Origin: Branchiostoma floridae
Taxonomy: Eukaryota; Chordata; Leptocardii; Amphioxiformes; Branchiostomatidae
DNA: 64,000 nucleotides
Reading direction: 5' to 3'
Assembly: GCF_000003815.2 (NCBI RefSeq)
Contig: NC_049995.1
Span: forward strand, 7,067,576 to 7,131,575
Shown here: positions 1 through 12,400 of the stretch, piece by piece
How positions within the stretch are numbered: position 1 is the stretch's first letter
How the letters are laid out: every line of letters starts with the position of its first letter
The notes under the pieces: generated by a model
Seen by the model: only the letters and a program-made list of their open reading frames with translations
What the model was told of the DNA's origin: nothing
Databases searched by the model: none
Translations under genes and position numbers: made by a program

Positions 1-23
1 ACTGGCATATATTTGGGTGGGTG

Positions 24-42
24 AAAGAGGGAGAGAGAAAGA

Positions 43-95
<53 letters not shown>
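24..95. repeat. (GA)n microsatellite
   Basis: An almost pure GA run within the intron downstream of the last visible TLC exon. On the gene's strand it is a CT tract. Confidence 0.95.
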
Positions 96-97
<2 letters not shown>

Positions 98-121
98 GGT
101 TCTTTCATAACAATATCCTAC

Positions 122-2810
122 CTCATGTTAACGAAAGGGTTAGACAGTTCCATCATCAACACGTTGTTTGCACAGTACATCAGGCACGGATACGTCTGTT
201 GGTGAGAGAACACATCGACAAAGTCATTACAATGTTCTAGATAAATTTGTTTTCCACTAATTCAAGAACCTTAGACAAAAATGTCCCTTTTTTGCACAAA
301 ATAAAATCACAAAGTACAATTTCAAGAATAGTAGACGGATAGTCCCGGGGTAAGACAGAGACCAGTCTGGTCTATATGAATCTCTCCCTGTCTAGTTTAT
401 CAAAAATATCATTAATACGACAATAACTAAATAGGAAACAACTGAACAATTGAATTCAGCTTTTAAATGATGATAAACCTTCAAAATCAATAAAAATGGG
501 TTTTCATTACTAAGAATGTAAAATGTAAACTGAGGTAGACATCAGTGCAGAAGCATTATCTCTCACCATTGCCACAAACCCGGTGTAGGTTGAGAAGAAA
601 TGGTGCAATTTAGAGGACATCTGGCCGATGTTGTGCGTCAACATAAGCACCAATGCTAGGGAAAAATAATAAAGTAAGATCTAAATGTTGTCTGATATTT
701 CTCCTGGAGAATATTAAAATGACTTAACTTCTTATACTTCTTAGTTTGTACCAACTATTACTACTAGAAAACCGAAAAAAAAAATTATGAAAAAAGACGA
801 ACCATCTTAAGCATTCACGTTTTTTCTCAACAAAGTAGCAGCACTCCTGTGTGTTGGACAATACAAGCATGCAATTTGCTGTCTGTGTCCCACGCATACT
901 GTGCAGTTACGAGCTAAATAAAGCAAATCAAATCCAAAGGTGAGTTTTAGATTCGCAATGTGCTGGAAATCGTTCCTACCTGCGGTGACGTAACCAGTGT
1001 AGATAGCGAGCGTGTGCCGAACTAGAGGTGAGTCGTGCCTACAGAGACAGACAATTTTTTTTTGTAAAACGTGACGAAAAAACAAACAAACAAACAAAAA
1101 CAACTAGTACTGGCACATTGTTACATATGGTCTGCATTTGTGTTAAGATTTCATTTGAGAAATAGCTTATCGCTTAATTTTTGTTCCAGGGTTTTAGTGG
1201 GGCTTTTACAGAGAACCGACCATTGATAAGAATCTATAATGTAACAGATCCGCCAAACTGACCAGTCTCTTAGCTTTAGAGATTCTAAGCCACACCGGCA
1301 CCGAACCTGGGTCGCCAGCTCACAATCTCAACGCCGCTAATAGGGCTTTCACACGGAAATCGAATTAGCAGGAATCAAGCCGAACCAGTCGGAATGAAGT
1401 ATTTGCAAAATTCGTAACACATTCGGGGCCATTCCGAGCGGGGGTTCCAAATGGACTTGATATCCCCTTCATACGAGAAAGAATGAGCCAGAATGCCGTC
1501 AGAATGAAAATTCTTTTCTATTCCTGGGAATTCGTAGTGTACTCTAGAAATTCTTACTGCATTCGAGATATTCTTTTGGCCACATTCGGGCAGGATTCGA
1601 AGTGGCTTGCCTTTTCGGTTCTCCTTCGAATGAGATTAAAATGTTTCGAATAATGTTGGAATGCCACAGAATGCGGTCAGACTGTAGTTAGACTAGTTAG
1701 AATCCATTTGGAATGCCATTAGATATTTCTACACTTCGAATGCACCTCGACAGTTTTTGACATGTCAAAAACTTTCGAGCCAGCCAAAAGAACGGGGACG
1801 AATATCTGGAACGCAGTACAAATGTTTAGAATACAGTACGAATTGCGAGGAATTGCCACGAATAGAAACAAAAATTCATTCGGACGGCATTCCGGCTCAT
1901 TCGTGCTCTCGTGTGAAGGGGGCTTAACCGCTACGCCAAAAGGTCGGACCATTTGGCATGGTCAGTTTGACGGCGCTTGAACCCCACTGTTACATTGGCA
2001 GCCTTTTCTAGAATGACAACGTCAACTGTTACACGATTACGTTACATCCACGGCAGAACAAAGAATGGCACACTCAATCTGCTGTCATAATTTAAACATA
2101 TCGTACGACGGCACATGTGACCGCGTACTTAGTATAAGCCGTACAAATGGCACGCGAAGACAACGCCTATAACGTACCAGATGACGTCATGAGGTATTTG
2201 GTCGGCAGCGAAGATGTAGATGTACCACGCCCTGAGTCCGACTGTAGTCGCCAGGCAGAAGGACAGAAAACTGGCAAAAACAACAAACATTTGAAAAACG
2301 TAATAATAAATAAGTTTGAAAATAAGGGAAATCCTTTTGAAATACAAATGGGTACTTCTTTAGACAAAAGCAGAGTATACTGGCCGGCTGACGATCCTTT
2401 GGCCGGCTGAACTCCTTGGCCAGCTTTGATACTATCTTATGCCAGCGGTAAATCTGCTAGCTGAAGATTAAAGCATCAAGTGCACGTTAAAAGTATGTCA
2501 CTGCATGTATATGTATCTACGTGCCGTATCTAGCCCTGTTTTAAGGTCTTGTTTAAAGCTGTATCTAGAGTTCTAGATATAAGGATCAAGCGGTCTCAAT
2601 GAGGTTCACCCTACAATATAATATTCCAAGGGAAAGAAAACGGATTTCTACTCACGCGTCCTTGACAATGAACTGCTTGACCCTTGGTAGAAACTGGTAC
2701 GGTTTGAAGAGCCGCGGTAAGAGCGCAGGCGCGACCACCAGGAAGATGATCAGCGACAGTATGAACGAGTAGGTGGTGGTGAGGATGTAGGTCAGCTCTA
2801 GCGCCATCAT
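122..2810 (-). CDS. TLC-domain membrane protein, 5' four exons (3' end beyond left edge)
   Basis: Four exons join in phase on the minus strand: 2656-2810, 980-1038, 567-655 and 122-195. Each is flanked by AG acceptors and GT donors (GTGAGT, GTAGG, GTGAGA, GTAGG), and the phases 2, 1, 0, 2 agree at every join. The start is the ATG at 2810; a second ATG follows immediately. The first exon encodes a hydrophobic N-terminal segment (SFILSLIIFLVVAPALL) followed by a basic stretch. Later exons encode GYVTAALVLMLTHNIGQM, then SKLHHFFSTYTGF, then MELSNPFVNMR. The HH in a membrane helix followed by E-(L/I)-S-(T/N)-PF-N is the signature of TRAM/LAG1/CLN8 (TLC) proteins such as the TLCD family, which act in ER or plasma-membrane lipid handling. 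The last TLC helices are missing because the window ends. The subfamily cannot be fixed. An intronic (GA)n tract starts 27 bp beyond the last visible donor. Confidence 0.68.
1343..1925. mobile_element. MITE-like inverted-repeat element rich in GAATG motifs
   Basis: The ends are inverted copies. The left end reads GGGCTTTCACACG and the right end, reverse complemented, reads CCCCCTTCACACGAGAG. A stronger inverted pair is internal: 1464-1510 carries CCCCTTCATACGAGA then GAATGAGCCAGAATGCCGTC, and the reverse complement of 1875-1922 carries CCCCTTCACACGAGA then GAATGAGCCGGAATGCCGTC. The interior is full of degenerate GGAATG/CATTCG words on both strands. There is no coding capacity beyond chance ORFs. 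It sits in the first intron of the TLC gene. Whether the element starts at 1343 or 1464 is unclear. Confidence 0.6.
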
Positions 2811-5800
2811 GCGACTTCTTCAATTTCTGCAATTCAGTTATGAAGAAAGGATTTTGTTTCGCATTAGCAGTAACAGGAAAATCGTCTTTAGGCGTAACAC
2901 ACACGTTTTGTACAGCTGTAAGTACAAGTTACGCACGTACGCACTCCATTAGGAAAGATCTTAATCTTAATCGATTAGTGTGGTGGGTTCTTGTTCTTTA
3001 ACTGTTCTTTAAGCTGTCCTCAAACACATGCGGCTTTAAGTCCTATCCGAGGGGATATCTCTAGTCTGTACCAGACTCCGGGTCGCTGGAAAGCCGTAGA
3101 AATGGAACAAATAGAGGAGTAAGCCGGCCAGAGGAGTATAGCTCGCGCGCTGTTCCCTGGCCAGTTATACTCCTCTGGCCGGCTTACTCCTCTATGTGTT
3201 CCATTTCTACGGGTTTCCAGCGACCCGGGGTCTGGCAGAGACTACGATATCTCTCTGTCCGGAGCCATTATTCGGGGTTCCGAGCGTCCAAATAAAAGGT
3301 AGTTTTATTGCTTGGAAACGTCCAAATAAAAGGTTGTTTTAATATATATATATATTATTACTCGGTGTTCCTAGCGGCCAACTGAATCGGCAATGTCAGA
3401 GAAATTCAATACTGGCGGTTCAACAACACACTAGTGTTTGGATCGTCCATTGGGCATGTATTTGCTAACTACTGCCAAACACAACATAACACAACACGAC
3501 AAATGCTCTGCACACCCAATATAGTCCAACTCTTCATAAAGACACTTCTCTTCACTTTTCTTGTATTTTTGTTTCACACTGTATCTTTTCTTGACGTTTC
3601 TGTGCATCGGTTATTATAAGTGCTCCCTCCCCTCCATTTCTCTACTCGCGTTAACCTGTTTATCCTAGTGCTAATATCAAAAGAAATGCGTCAGAAGTAT
3701 TATTGGCAGTGCTAAGAGGCTCACCCATGCCAAACAGCTTTAAGATTGATAGCTCCAAGCCATTACATCACTCTCTAATTACCACTGCGTCCTTGCACAT
3801 AAGGAGGGTCTGCATGTGTTTTCAATGAACGGTCGGTAATGAGCTATATTAATTCCCGCTAATAGCTATTCGTAAAGCGTAATTGGTCACTTTAAATTTC
3901 CTATCCGTCGTTAAGCGTTATCTTCCTAGTCTAACGTCAGATGACCCAAAGTCATAACGTAATACCCTATCGTGCCCTACATTTACCACAATGCAAACAT
4001 AATACCACATTGTACATAGGAACCTGGGTCAATTTACGCTCAAGCGCTGCCGGACCTCCAAACTTTCCGTTAAAATAGCGTAACCAGTTCTCCTAAATTT
4101 GCAGTTAATCGTTGCCAGTTCTCCCTATCCAGACCCTCTTAAAGGAACACAGGTGCGATACCCTAAACGTAAGCAGCCTTGTTTGGCCTTGCCCTGTGTT
4201 GACATATAGCCATGGGCGATGACTAGACACACCCACATAAAGACGTTAAGAAACGGCATATTAAACGTTCTTTCCTCAGAACCCACGCCAAATACAACTC
4301 AATACAAAAATAATAATCATAACATTACTGGGAAGACTTTATGAAGTACAAGAATACCAATCGAAGTAGAGTAAAGATACAAACCCGTTCAGTTGTCTCG
4401 CGAAGATTCCGGAAGAAATTGGGGTCACCTTGACTTGAAGACGCTAGCTCCAAAATTATGGTCTGAGAGGTCTATTTAGCAGCTTTGCTCACGAACTGTC
4501 GCCTAAGAATAAAGACTGTGAATTGTTAGAATTGTAGTTTATAGACTGTACGTGAGCAGTAGAGCGTAGTTTGGCGTACACTACCTTGTATGATCTAATA
4601 AGTAACCGTGCCTGTCACTTGACCCCGACGGACGAAACCATACCACGGCGCCAGGGGTAAGCTGCCAACATGATCGAACAAATATTTCTAGTTCTTTAAC
4701 AAACCACAACTGTATTTGATAATTCTATTTAATAGTATGCTCTTCTACCACACTGTATTATGTATTCGTGGGGGTATTGTCTTTTATTAGTATAGGAGTA
4801 ATGTCACCCCTACGTTAGAATGGACTCGTCAATTAACGTCTGTTTGGAGAGGGGAAGGTCCACAAATAATCGCAGGGGAATGACATTTCGGTCGTCGTCG
4901 ACCTTCATGAACATGGTTTTCTTTTTTTGCTCCGTATGCATGTGTTTTCGCAGCAATAAAAACCTCCGGATGAATTGTGGTGGCTTTTATTATGTAGGCG
5001 TAGGTGTTGTGGGTACGGAGGTCAGGGTCGAGTATGCGCCCCCTGGTAACTAGTATTGGTACTGCAGCAAAACTTCAGATTTCTGTTGTCCTGGACATAC
5101 CCTGGTCTTGTTGTCAAAGTCAGGAGTTGGAATGGTGCTTTCGTTGCTTCTAACAGAAAATGGGCCTTGTGTCTCTACTCCTGATGGTATACGTTTTACT
5201 TTTATATTCTTAAGTTAACATTTGAAAGAATCTCACAGAAATGAGCCAATATGAAAAGTCCTATTTTCCTCATATCTACACCACAGTGTTCATATTTGTA
5301 ACTTCTTTATTTTGTATCCGATTCGTATACAATACAATACAATACCAATCTCTCTTTTTGAAGCTATACGAATTTGTTTTTCTATTAGAACTGAAGACAC
5401 GTAACAAAGCATGCTATCTCTTCAAGACTATAAAATTAGGATTGGGCTTTTATGGTACAAAAAATGTTCCCATGTTTGATGTCCCAATGTCCGATTAACA
5501 TGTATATTATTCGTTGCCAAAATCAAAGGTTTGGTGTTCAACAAAAGGTATAATATCGGTATACTAGCAAATTGCTATACATACTAACAATGATATCAAG
5601 AACGTTTTATATTTTTAGCACCAACGGTCTTCGGAGTAAGTTTATAGAATAGCATAAATACGAATAAATACTACGTATACGTAAAAAAGGCTGTTTCTGC
5701 ACGTACAAAATGATAGTATAACTTATGACCTTATCAATATAACTGATAAAAAAAGCTAGTTAGAAAGTAGTATAAACTATTTACATTAAAAGAACTTTGG

Positions 5801-6391
5801 AAGAACGACACTCTATACACAGATATACTATTACCATACTGAGCTGTGAGCCCCTGCCGTCAACTAGATCTATAATGTGATTCGTGTTTCAACTGCGCTT
5901 GCACAGCAAAATGCATAAAATAAAACACTTCTGAACATTGTTATGCAATGGTACTTCACCTTTGACATATTACCCACTGTGCATTGCGCTACACATGCGC
6001 ATCATCTTATTTGTTTCCTTGTGAAAAAGGTTTCCACACCTAAAATCTATGTTGATGTTGTGCCACACTTAAATAGCAATCGGTAATACTAAAAACTTTG
6101 TAACCTTTTGAAATAACCAAGGAGGACAAATAACTGATAAAGATAATTACTTTGGAAATGATACGGACATTCATAATATCCCTTTGACGGAATATTGCAT
6201 CCTACAACACTATTTGCCTGTATCTAAAAGACAAGGGTTTGGCGTTTATGACAGAAATATATTCGTCAGTTTTGTACAAAATATACCAGTTCGTGTCTCT
6301 AAATGTTGTAAAGATGGCGGCGGTAGGGGCCCACGCTCTCGTTTCCAGGGTGAATTTCTTTCCTCCCTCGTTCCCCCGACACCGTGGGTGT
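2811..6391. other. Gene-free stretch between TLC gene and Ig-CBM14 gene
   Basis: No exon with plausible splice sites and coding content was found on either strand. The stretch contains one clear foldback element (listed separately) and otherwise AT-rich unique-looking DNA. The promoter of the TLC gene should lie just above 2811, but I see no convincing TATA box. Confidence 0.6.
3053..3250. mobile_element. Foldback (long-TIR) element, about 200 bp
   Basis: Two arms of about 85 bp are near-perfect reverse complements around a short spacer (CTCGCGCGCTGTTCCCTGGCC). Both arms read, toward the centre, GTCGCTGGAAA, CCGTAGAAATGGAACA, ATAGAGGAGTAAGCCGGCC, AGAGGAGTATA. Related fragments with the GGCCGGCT...ACTCCT...TTTGATACTA words occur at about 2385-2440 and 37610-37670. 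Confidence 0.85.
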
Positions 6392-6442
6392 TCACAGGTA
6401 CCATCCTGATTTTGGCCCAGGTTTTTCTCCATGATAACTAAG
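6392..6442 (-). CDS. Possible last exon of the Ig-CBM14 gene
   Basis: The acceptor CCACCACAG ends at 6443. In phase 0, as required, the exon reads LSYHGEKPGPKSGWYL and then TGA at 6394-6392. The tail is short and unrecognised. The phase fit is the only support; another terminal exon is possible. Confidence 0.35.
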   Translation of the reverse strand, partial: LSYHGEKPGPKSGWYL

Positions 6443-9400
6443 CTGTGGTGGCGACAAAGAAAAAGGTAAGCAAATGGTAAGCAAGTTGTTCCAACAATAC
6501 TTAATTTACAGCTATTAAACAACCTCCAAGAAAAGTGTCATATTTTCTTGCATGAAATATGAATATAGCAACTGTTTTCTTATTGTGTTGGAGCAAAGTT
6601 TAAACTTTTCACTATAATAGCAACTAGTTAAAGACTATTTAATCCTGAACAAGTGGAGGCAAAATACAACCATGTTTAGGTAACCAACTGTGTGGAACAT
6701 TAACACATGATGCCTTTTTCCTATAACCAGTCAACATGGCTAACAATGCTTTATGTCATGGCAACGTGACTGCAAGCGCCCAATGGAAAGCAAGATACTT
6801 TTCCTTTAACGAATCAACATGGCGGACTCTTAATTACGTCAAAGATAAGTCACTGCAAATGACCAATGAAGACCAACCTAATTTCCTTCAACCAACCAAC
6901 ATGGCGGGCTCTTAGTGACGCAATATTAGATCAACCAATGGATAGCAAGCCACTATTCATTTAACCAATCAACGTAGCGGACAATTCATAGCCACGTGTC
7001 TGCAAACGACCAATGGAAACCAGTCTACCTACCCCGCATGGCCGTGGAACGATGGCGGGTTTATCGCAGACCTTCCTGCCGGCATCGAAGACCAGCCCGT
7101 CCGGGCAGTACCCTCGCTCGCCCTTCACCCGCCCGTCCTTACACACGTAGTACCGCGAACAGTCCTTCGGGTCCGCAAACATTCCACTTAGCCGGCGGGG
7201 GCACAGAAATCCTGCAGAAAATAATCATTTTTGTCATTCCGTACAGCCATATGTTTGGTTTCCTAATGTTTTTACCTCTGCTAAAAAAATTATGTTTTGG
7301 TGACGTTTGTGTGTGTGCGGTTATGAAAAGCATAAGTCTAGAAGTTGTGGATGGATTTTTGTGATATTTGGCAGGTGGATATGTGTTGGTACAATGAATG
7401 TCAAATTTGACAATTGGGCCTCCTAGCGGCTCTCTTCCGCACTGCAGCAGAACGTTTTTTTTACAAGTTTACGTTTGCTTACTTTAAAGGTGTACAAATT
7501 TCACAGGAAAGTAAGTCCCAATGCAAATGTTTCTTCCCATACATTTTTCTTTATATTACGAAGGCCAGAAAATCTTATAAAAGCAATATGCCTCAAAAGA
7601 AGAGGGGCTTCAGGGAAAATAAAATGAGAAAGAGAGAGAGAGAGAGAAAGAGAGAAAGAGGCAGATAGAGAGACAGAGACAGCTGCAGAGACAGAGAGAG
7701 AGGGACAGAAAGAGACAGAGACGAAGAGATCCTCACCGTCAACCTTCAGCTGGCCTGTAGACCTTTGCGGGGGGTCGCTGTTGACCACGCATGTGTAGTT
7801 GCCCTCCTCCTCCTTGCTAACGTGGAAGACCCGCAGCAGATATTCCCCGCGCCGCTTGGCGGCGTGCAACTTCCCGCTCCAGGTCACCCTGTGGTAGAGT
7901 ATATGATATATTCTATTTTAGCTTTAAGCTTTATTCAACAAAACAAAAATGCATACGCAAGACAAACAATATAACATATGAGTACACCAAGGACGTTATA
8001 TGACGCAAACACTGAAATACGTACACATATTACTAAATGAACGCATTTGCAAGATCACCCCATTTTCTGTAGTGATAACTTGGCTTTCGTTTCCTTCTAT
8101 GGACTTAAAATGGATGGGAAAGGAGACAAAACTATACAATAAGGATTGGCGATTAAAGAATATATACACCTTGCCCAATAGAATTATCATATTACATGTT
8201 ATTGGCACTGCTTCATGATAATATCAAATATCATCGATATTAAGAAATACACCGATAACAAACTAATTTGCAACGATTACCCGTAAGATACATTAAATGT
8301 TTTATGAGACTAAGGCCAGGGCAACGTCAATTCAACGTTTATTTCACAAAAATGTAAGACAAAATGTTGTATAAAACTACTGGATGAAGCATTGATCTTG
8401 TACAGTTTTCTAGTGATGACACAGTGATGACACAGCATGCACATGTGTTTTTTTTTACTAAGGAACTACAATTTATTTCTAGCCAAAAATGATGTAGAGT
8501 TCTTTACCTGTAGTTGTCCACGAACAGCACTCGTCCGTCCTTCTCCCAAACCAGAGAGTTCCCGTTCATGTCGCGCACCTTGCAGATGAAGGTGGTACTG
8601 CGCCCGGGCTCTACCATTCTGTCCGACAGGGGTTGGCGGAACACAGCACGGTCGTAGAAGTTTGGCTCTGTAATAAAAACGTTCATTGTCAAACGTATTG
8701 CCTCCCTTTATGTAATAAAACACAGCGGATGGCCGGTTTGAAAGTTTGTGTCTCATTATATTCCTACGTTTTAGCGAATTCATGTCTGATTCATGTGTTT
8801 TTCAAAACACTCGTACGCGCTTGGTCCATTTGGTGCATTTTTCAGAGAATTCGTAAGAAAACTTATGCAACTCTGAAGTACGTAGCACTTTTGTTTGTTG
8901 TTTCAAGGAGGTTGGTCGTTGGCTTGGGACATTTTGTCAGAGACGATTGACTAACGACTCCGTCCAATAGCGCCACCTTGCGGTAATAACACAAAGCGCC
9001 AAAGACCATGATGCCAGTTGAAACTTACAACTTTTCCATCTGGCCTACAGCTCCTGCAGCATGTCTCCCATCAGAGAACGGAAGTGTAAGTTTTTCTAAG
9101 TCCCCACAAGACTGACCTTGTCATTAAACTGCAACACCCTGCCACAGTGTGTATGAACCATCTGTAGGTCTGGGCATTCAATCTGACAAGTCTTATTAAT
9201 GTAGCAGAAGCCGTATGTGGTAGCCATAAAGAATTTCTTATGAAATAACAATGCCTTCTGGGTTATAATCGCTGCTGTGTTGGTATAACGTTACAATAAA
9301 TGGTGTGCTTTGTATTTTTCTTCGTTTAGAATGAGACTTCGTGAGTCGTCTCAACTCAAGCATCTCATGGTAGAGACCAAAGGCTTAGCATTTTGAAAAC

Positions 9401-12400
9401 TTGAGTTATAGATGACAAAGTACATCCACAAATTCAGAAGGAAAGACACGATGACTTTGCTTCAGGAGTCCCATGGCCTCTTTGAGGCAATAGGGGCAGT
9501 GGGTTGGGCGCGGTATCAGAAGTCAGAACCAAGCCTTCAACTTCCAACCCCCTTCAACCGAAGTCAGGTACCCATTTTTTCACCTGAGTGGAGTGAGGAA
9601 AGTTGTGTAGAGTGCTTTTCCCAAGGACGCGACGACTACGTCTAGTCAGAAACGCCAGGAATTGAACCCGTGACCTTTCGATTTCGTGTTCTTTAGGTCC
9701 TTTACTTAGGCTGGGCCATTCGACCACATCCACCTAACGCCCTGTCCCCAAGGAGTTTTGACACGACTGTGGTCCCTCTGCGTAGGACTACCGAGGGCAA
9801 GATGCCGCTACTTTTCCTAAAAACGCTGGGACAATTTTTCAAAGACCTTATCTGTCACCACAACCGCCGAGTAATTAAAAGGCTCCGTAACCTTTGTGAC
9901 CTCTGGAGAGACCACGCAATTTCTTTTGCAGCTGTCATCACAGAGAGTAGCCTGGGAACGAGAGCGAGATTACCCCCTGCCATATTTGTCAATCAGGGCG
10001 GGGCATCATTTAGGGTACCCGGTGCTTTTTTGGAGGATAAAAATGTACGCCTCCTGCAAAGTTTAACTGTCTTCGTACACAAAATTGTGTTTTAAATCCA
10101 TGTCGGTGGTTGGTTCTGTCACGGCCTGCTTGAAAATCCAATGGCATCAAAATCGTACGACGATCGCACGACCTATAGGTCCCATAGATGTGACCGCGCC
10201 CTTATACAAACGCGTCCAAACAGAAAAGCGCGCTGTCGCACGTAAGATTGTAACCAAATATGCCCTCTCCGGAAATCACAGTATCGTTCCTGTCTTTGCT
10301 AAATGGATTAACTGGACAAGCTAGCTAATATTTAATCCACAACAAGTCCTACCTGCGGGCTATCTTTGGTACAGTCCTTGGAATACAAGAGAAGGTGATA
10401 CAAATTATGTTCAACATGTTCTTGACCTTACGATCTATGATTTCCTTCGAATCGGCAAACAGACACTTTGGTTTCATTAAAGTAATCCCACTGGTTATAA
10501 ATGTAAGACAGAAAACGGTCAATGCGGGCAAGCTTAAGACATTTGATACCCAACTGCTTGGCTCTAGAGTTGTGAGGTCAACAGTTGTAGTCGTTAGAAC
10601 CAATACATGTCTTGTTTCCCGGCTATCAACGAAGAGCACTTACCAACGGAAACGAGTAACACACGGTTGGAAGGCACAGTTGGACAGAGCACGCGATTCT
10701 GAGACATTAGGTGTAGGGTTTGATAGCCGCATTCGCAGACTTCCAGCGGGAGTGAATTTTATTTCATGGGGGGGGGGGAACTGGTTCGCAATTTGGACTT
10801 TAATTCGAGGCCGGGCGAACCTCCCTTCCACGGCAAACTCCCTTTTTTGGTGTTAGAAAACATTTTGTCAACGTTCTCTTAAAAATCGCGAACCAGCGCC
10901 CCTTCCCATGAAATAAAATCCAGCCCCTTTCGAAGTCTGCGAAGTGGGCCAAGGGTTTGACTTTTACGAAATTTTTATCTGTCTCCGTCTTGAATGTCAA
11001 CGATCGCAAGATAAAGACACAGACAATTGATCTTAAGTGGGTTGGTAGGTTTCCTACTGAAACTATCTCGGTCCAGCCGTACATCCATTCCTAATAGAAC
11101 TCAGCGGGTGATACCAGATGATAACCGCCTTTTGATGCCGAATAGAAGGCGCTTTCAAAGGAACTGGCACTACAAGGACTGGTGGAAGATATTTATCAGA
11201 TCGCTGCATATGGTTGAGCAATGAGATATAGCAAGCAAAGGCTGTGTAGCTTACGTCGTTTCAAACACCGAGACACTGTCTGGTCTGGTATATTTTGTTT
11301 TTGCTATGAACCATGCATTTAATACGTTTTTTAGGCTTTGGCAGCAGTTTTAGAATGTGCGGTCATCATTTTCTTCGACGACGCCAGGGCAAAATTTGCC
11401 AACGGCGATGGAAAATATTACTGGGTAGCAAAATTTGATACTGTTTTGTGTGATTTGTGCTGCCAGTCTTCCGTATCTGTTAGTCAAGCATGCATCCTGT
11501 GGGCTTCAGATGGGCTGGTGTCATTTCATATTGATCCTCAGGGTTTAGTTAACTGTCTGAGGGTGACCGAAGTCAAGGTCTTCATCAACGTAGGGTTTAC
11601 AAACATTAGACTTTTTATTAGAGTTAACTGTCACTCACTTCATCTAGTGGAAGAACTGTACATGCAGATTGGTCATTTCGTTGCCGTTTGTGTAATTAAA
11701 TTCAGAGTAATATGTGGTTCAACTTTAACACTGAATACTCACAGATAATGAGGAGAGTGTATCTTTAATCATCATTTCTGGACTTACTAGTAGATAAAAG
11801 TATTGGATGTCCTGCTGTGTTGGGTGCCACAAGAATTTCTCGATTCTACTTTTTAGGTACTCTCAAAGCAGAGGTTAGGCTCCGGCTATTTTTTTAACTT
11901 TTTTTTTTGTCGTTTTTATCGGGCTTTCTATTATGTCATTTTTTTAAGTACGCAAGCCAGGTTTTGACACAGCAAGATGAAATACAAAATAGAAAGCCCG
12001 ATAAAAACGACTAAAAAATACGTTTAAAAAAATAGCCAGAGCCTAACCTCTGCTTGGAGAGTACTTTTTAGGTGATGCTTTTGGCTTTTCGTTTACAGTA
12101 AATAAACAGTCTGTTGGTGGGCTCCGTTTTAAACTCCATCTATACACTCAAGTCTCGAAACTAACAATTTGGGGCCACGAGTCACCATTTTCCCCACTTA
12201 AATGCTTCTTATCTGGTGGCACACAAAAGGGTGTTGTAACAAGGCAGTGATTCAGTTTGCCTTGAAGATAAACCTTCACAAAGGGGAAAGTGAGAACAAG
12301 GGGCTGGTTTGTGTCTTTAAGTCGCCGCCAGCTGACTCTTGTCACGCGCCACTTCTGAGTAAATCACTCGTGTTGCCAAACTGCCAAGATGGCGGCGCAC

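Noticed and set aside
11338-11748. Plus-strand 136-codon frame starting at TTG
   Set aside because: No ATG near the start, no domain, composition like non-coding DNA.
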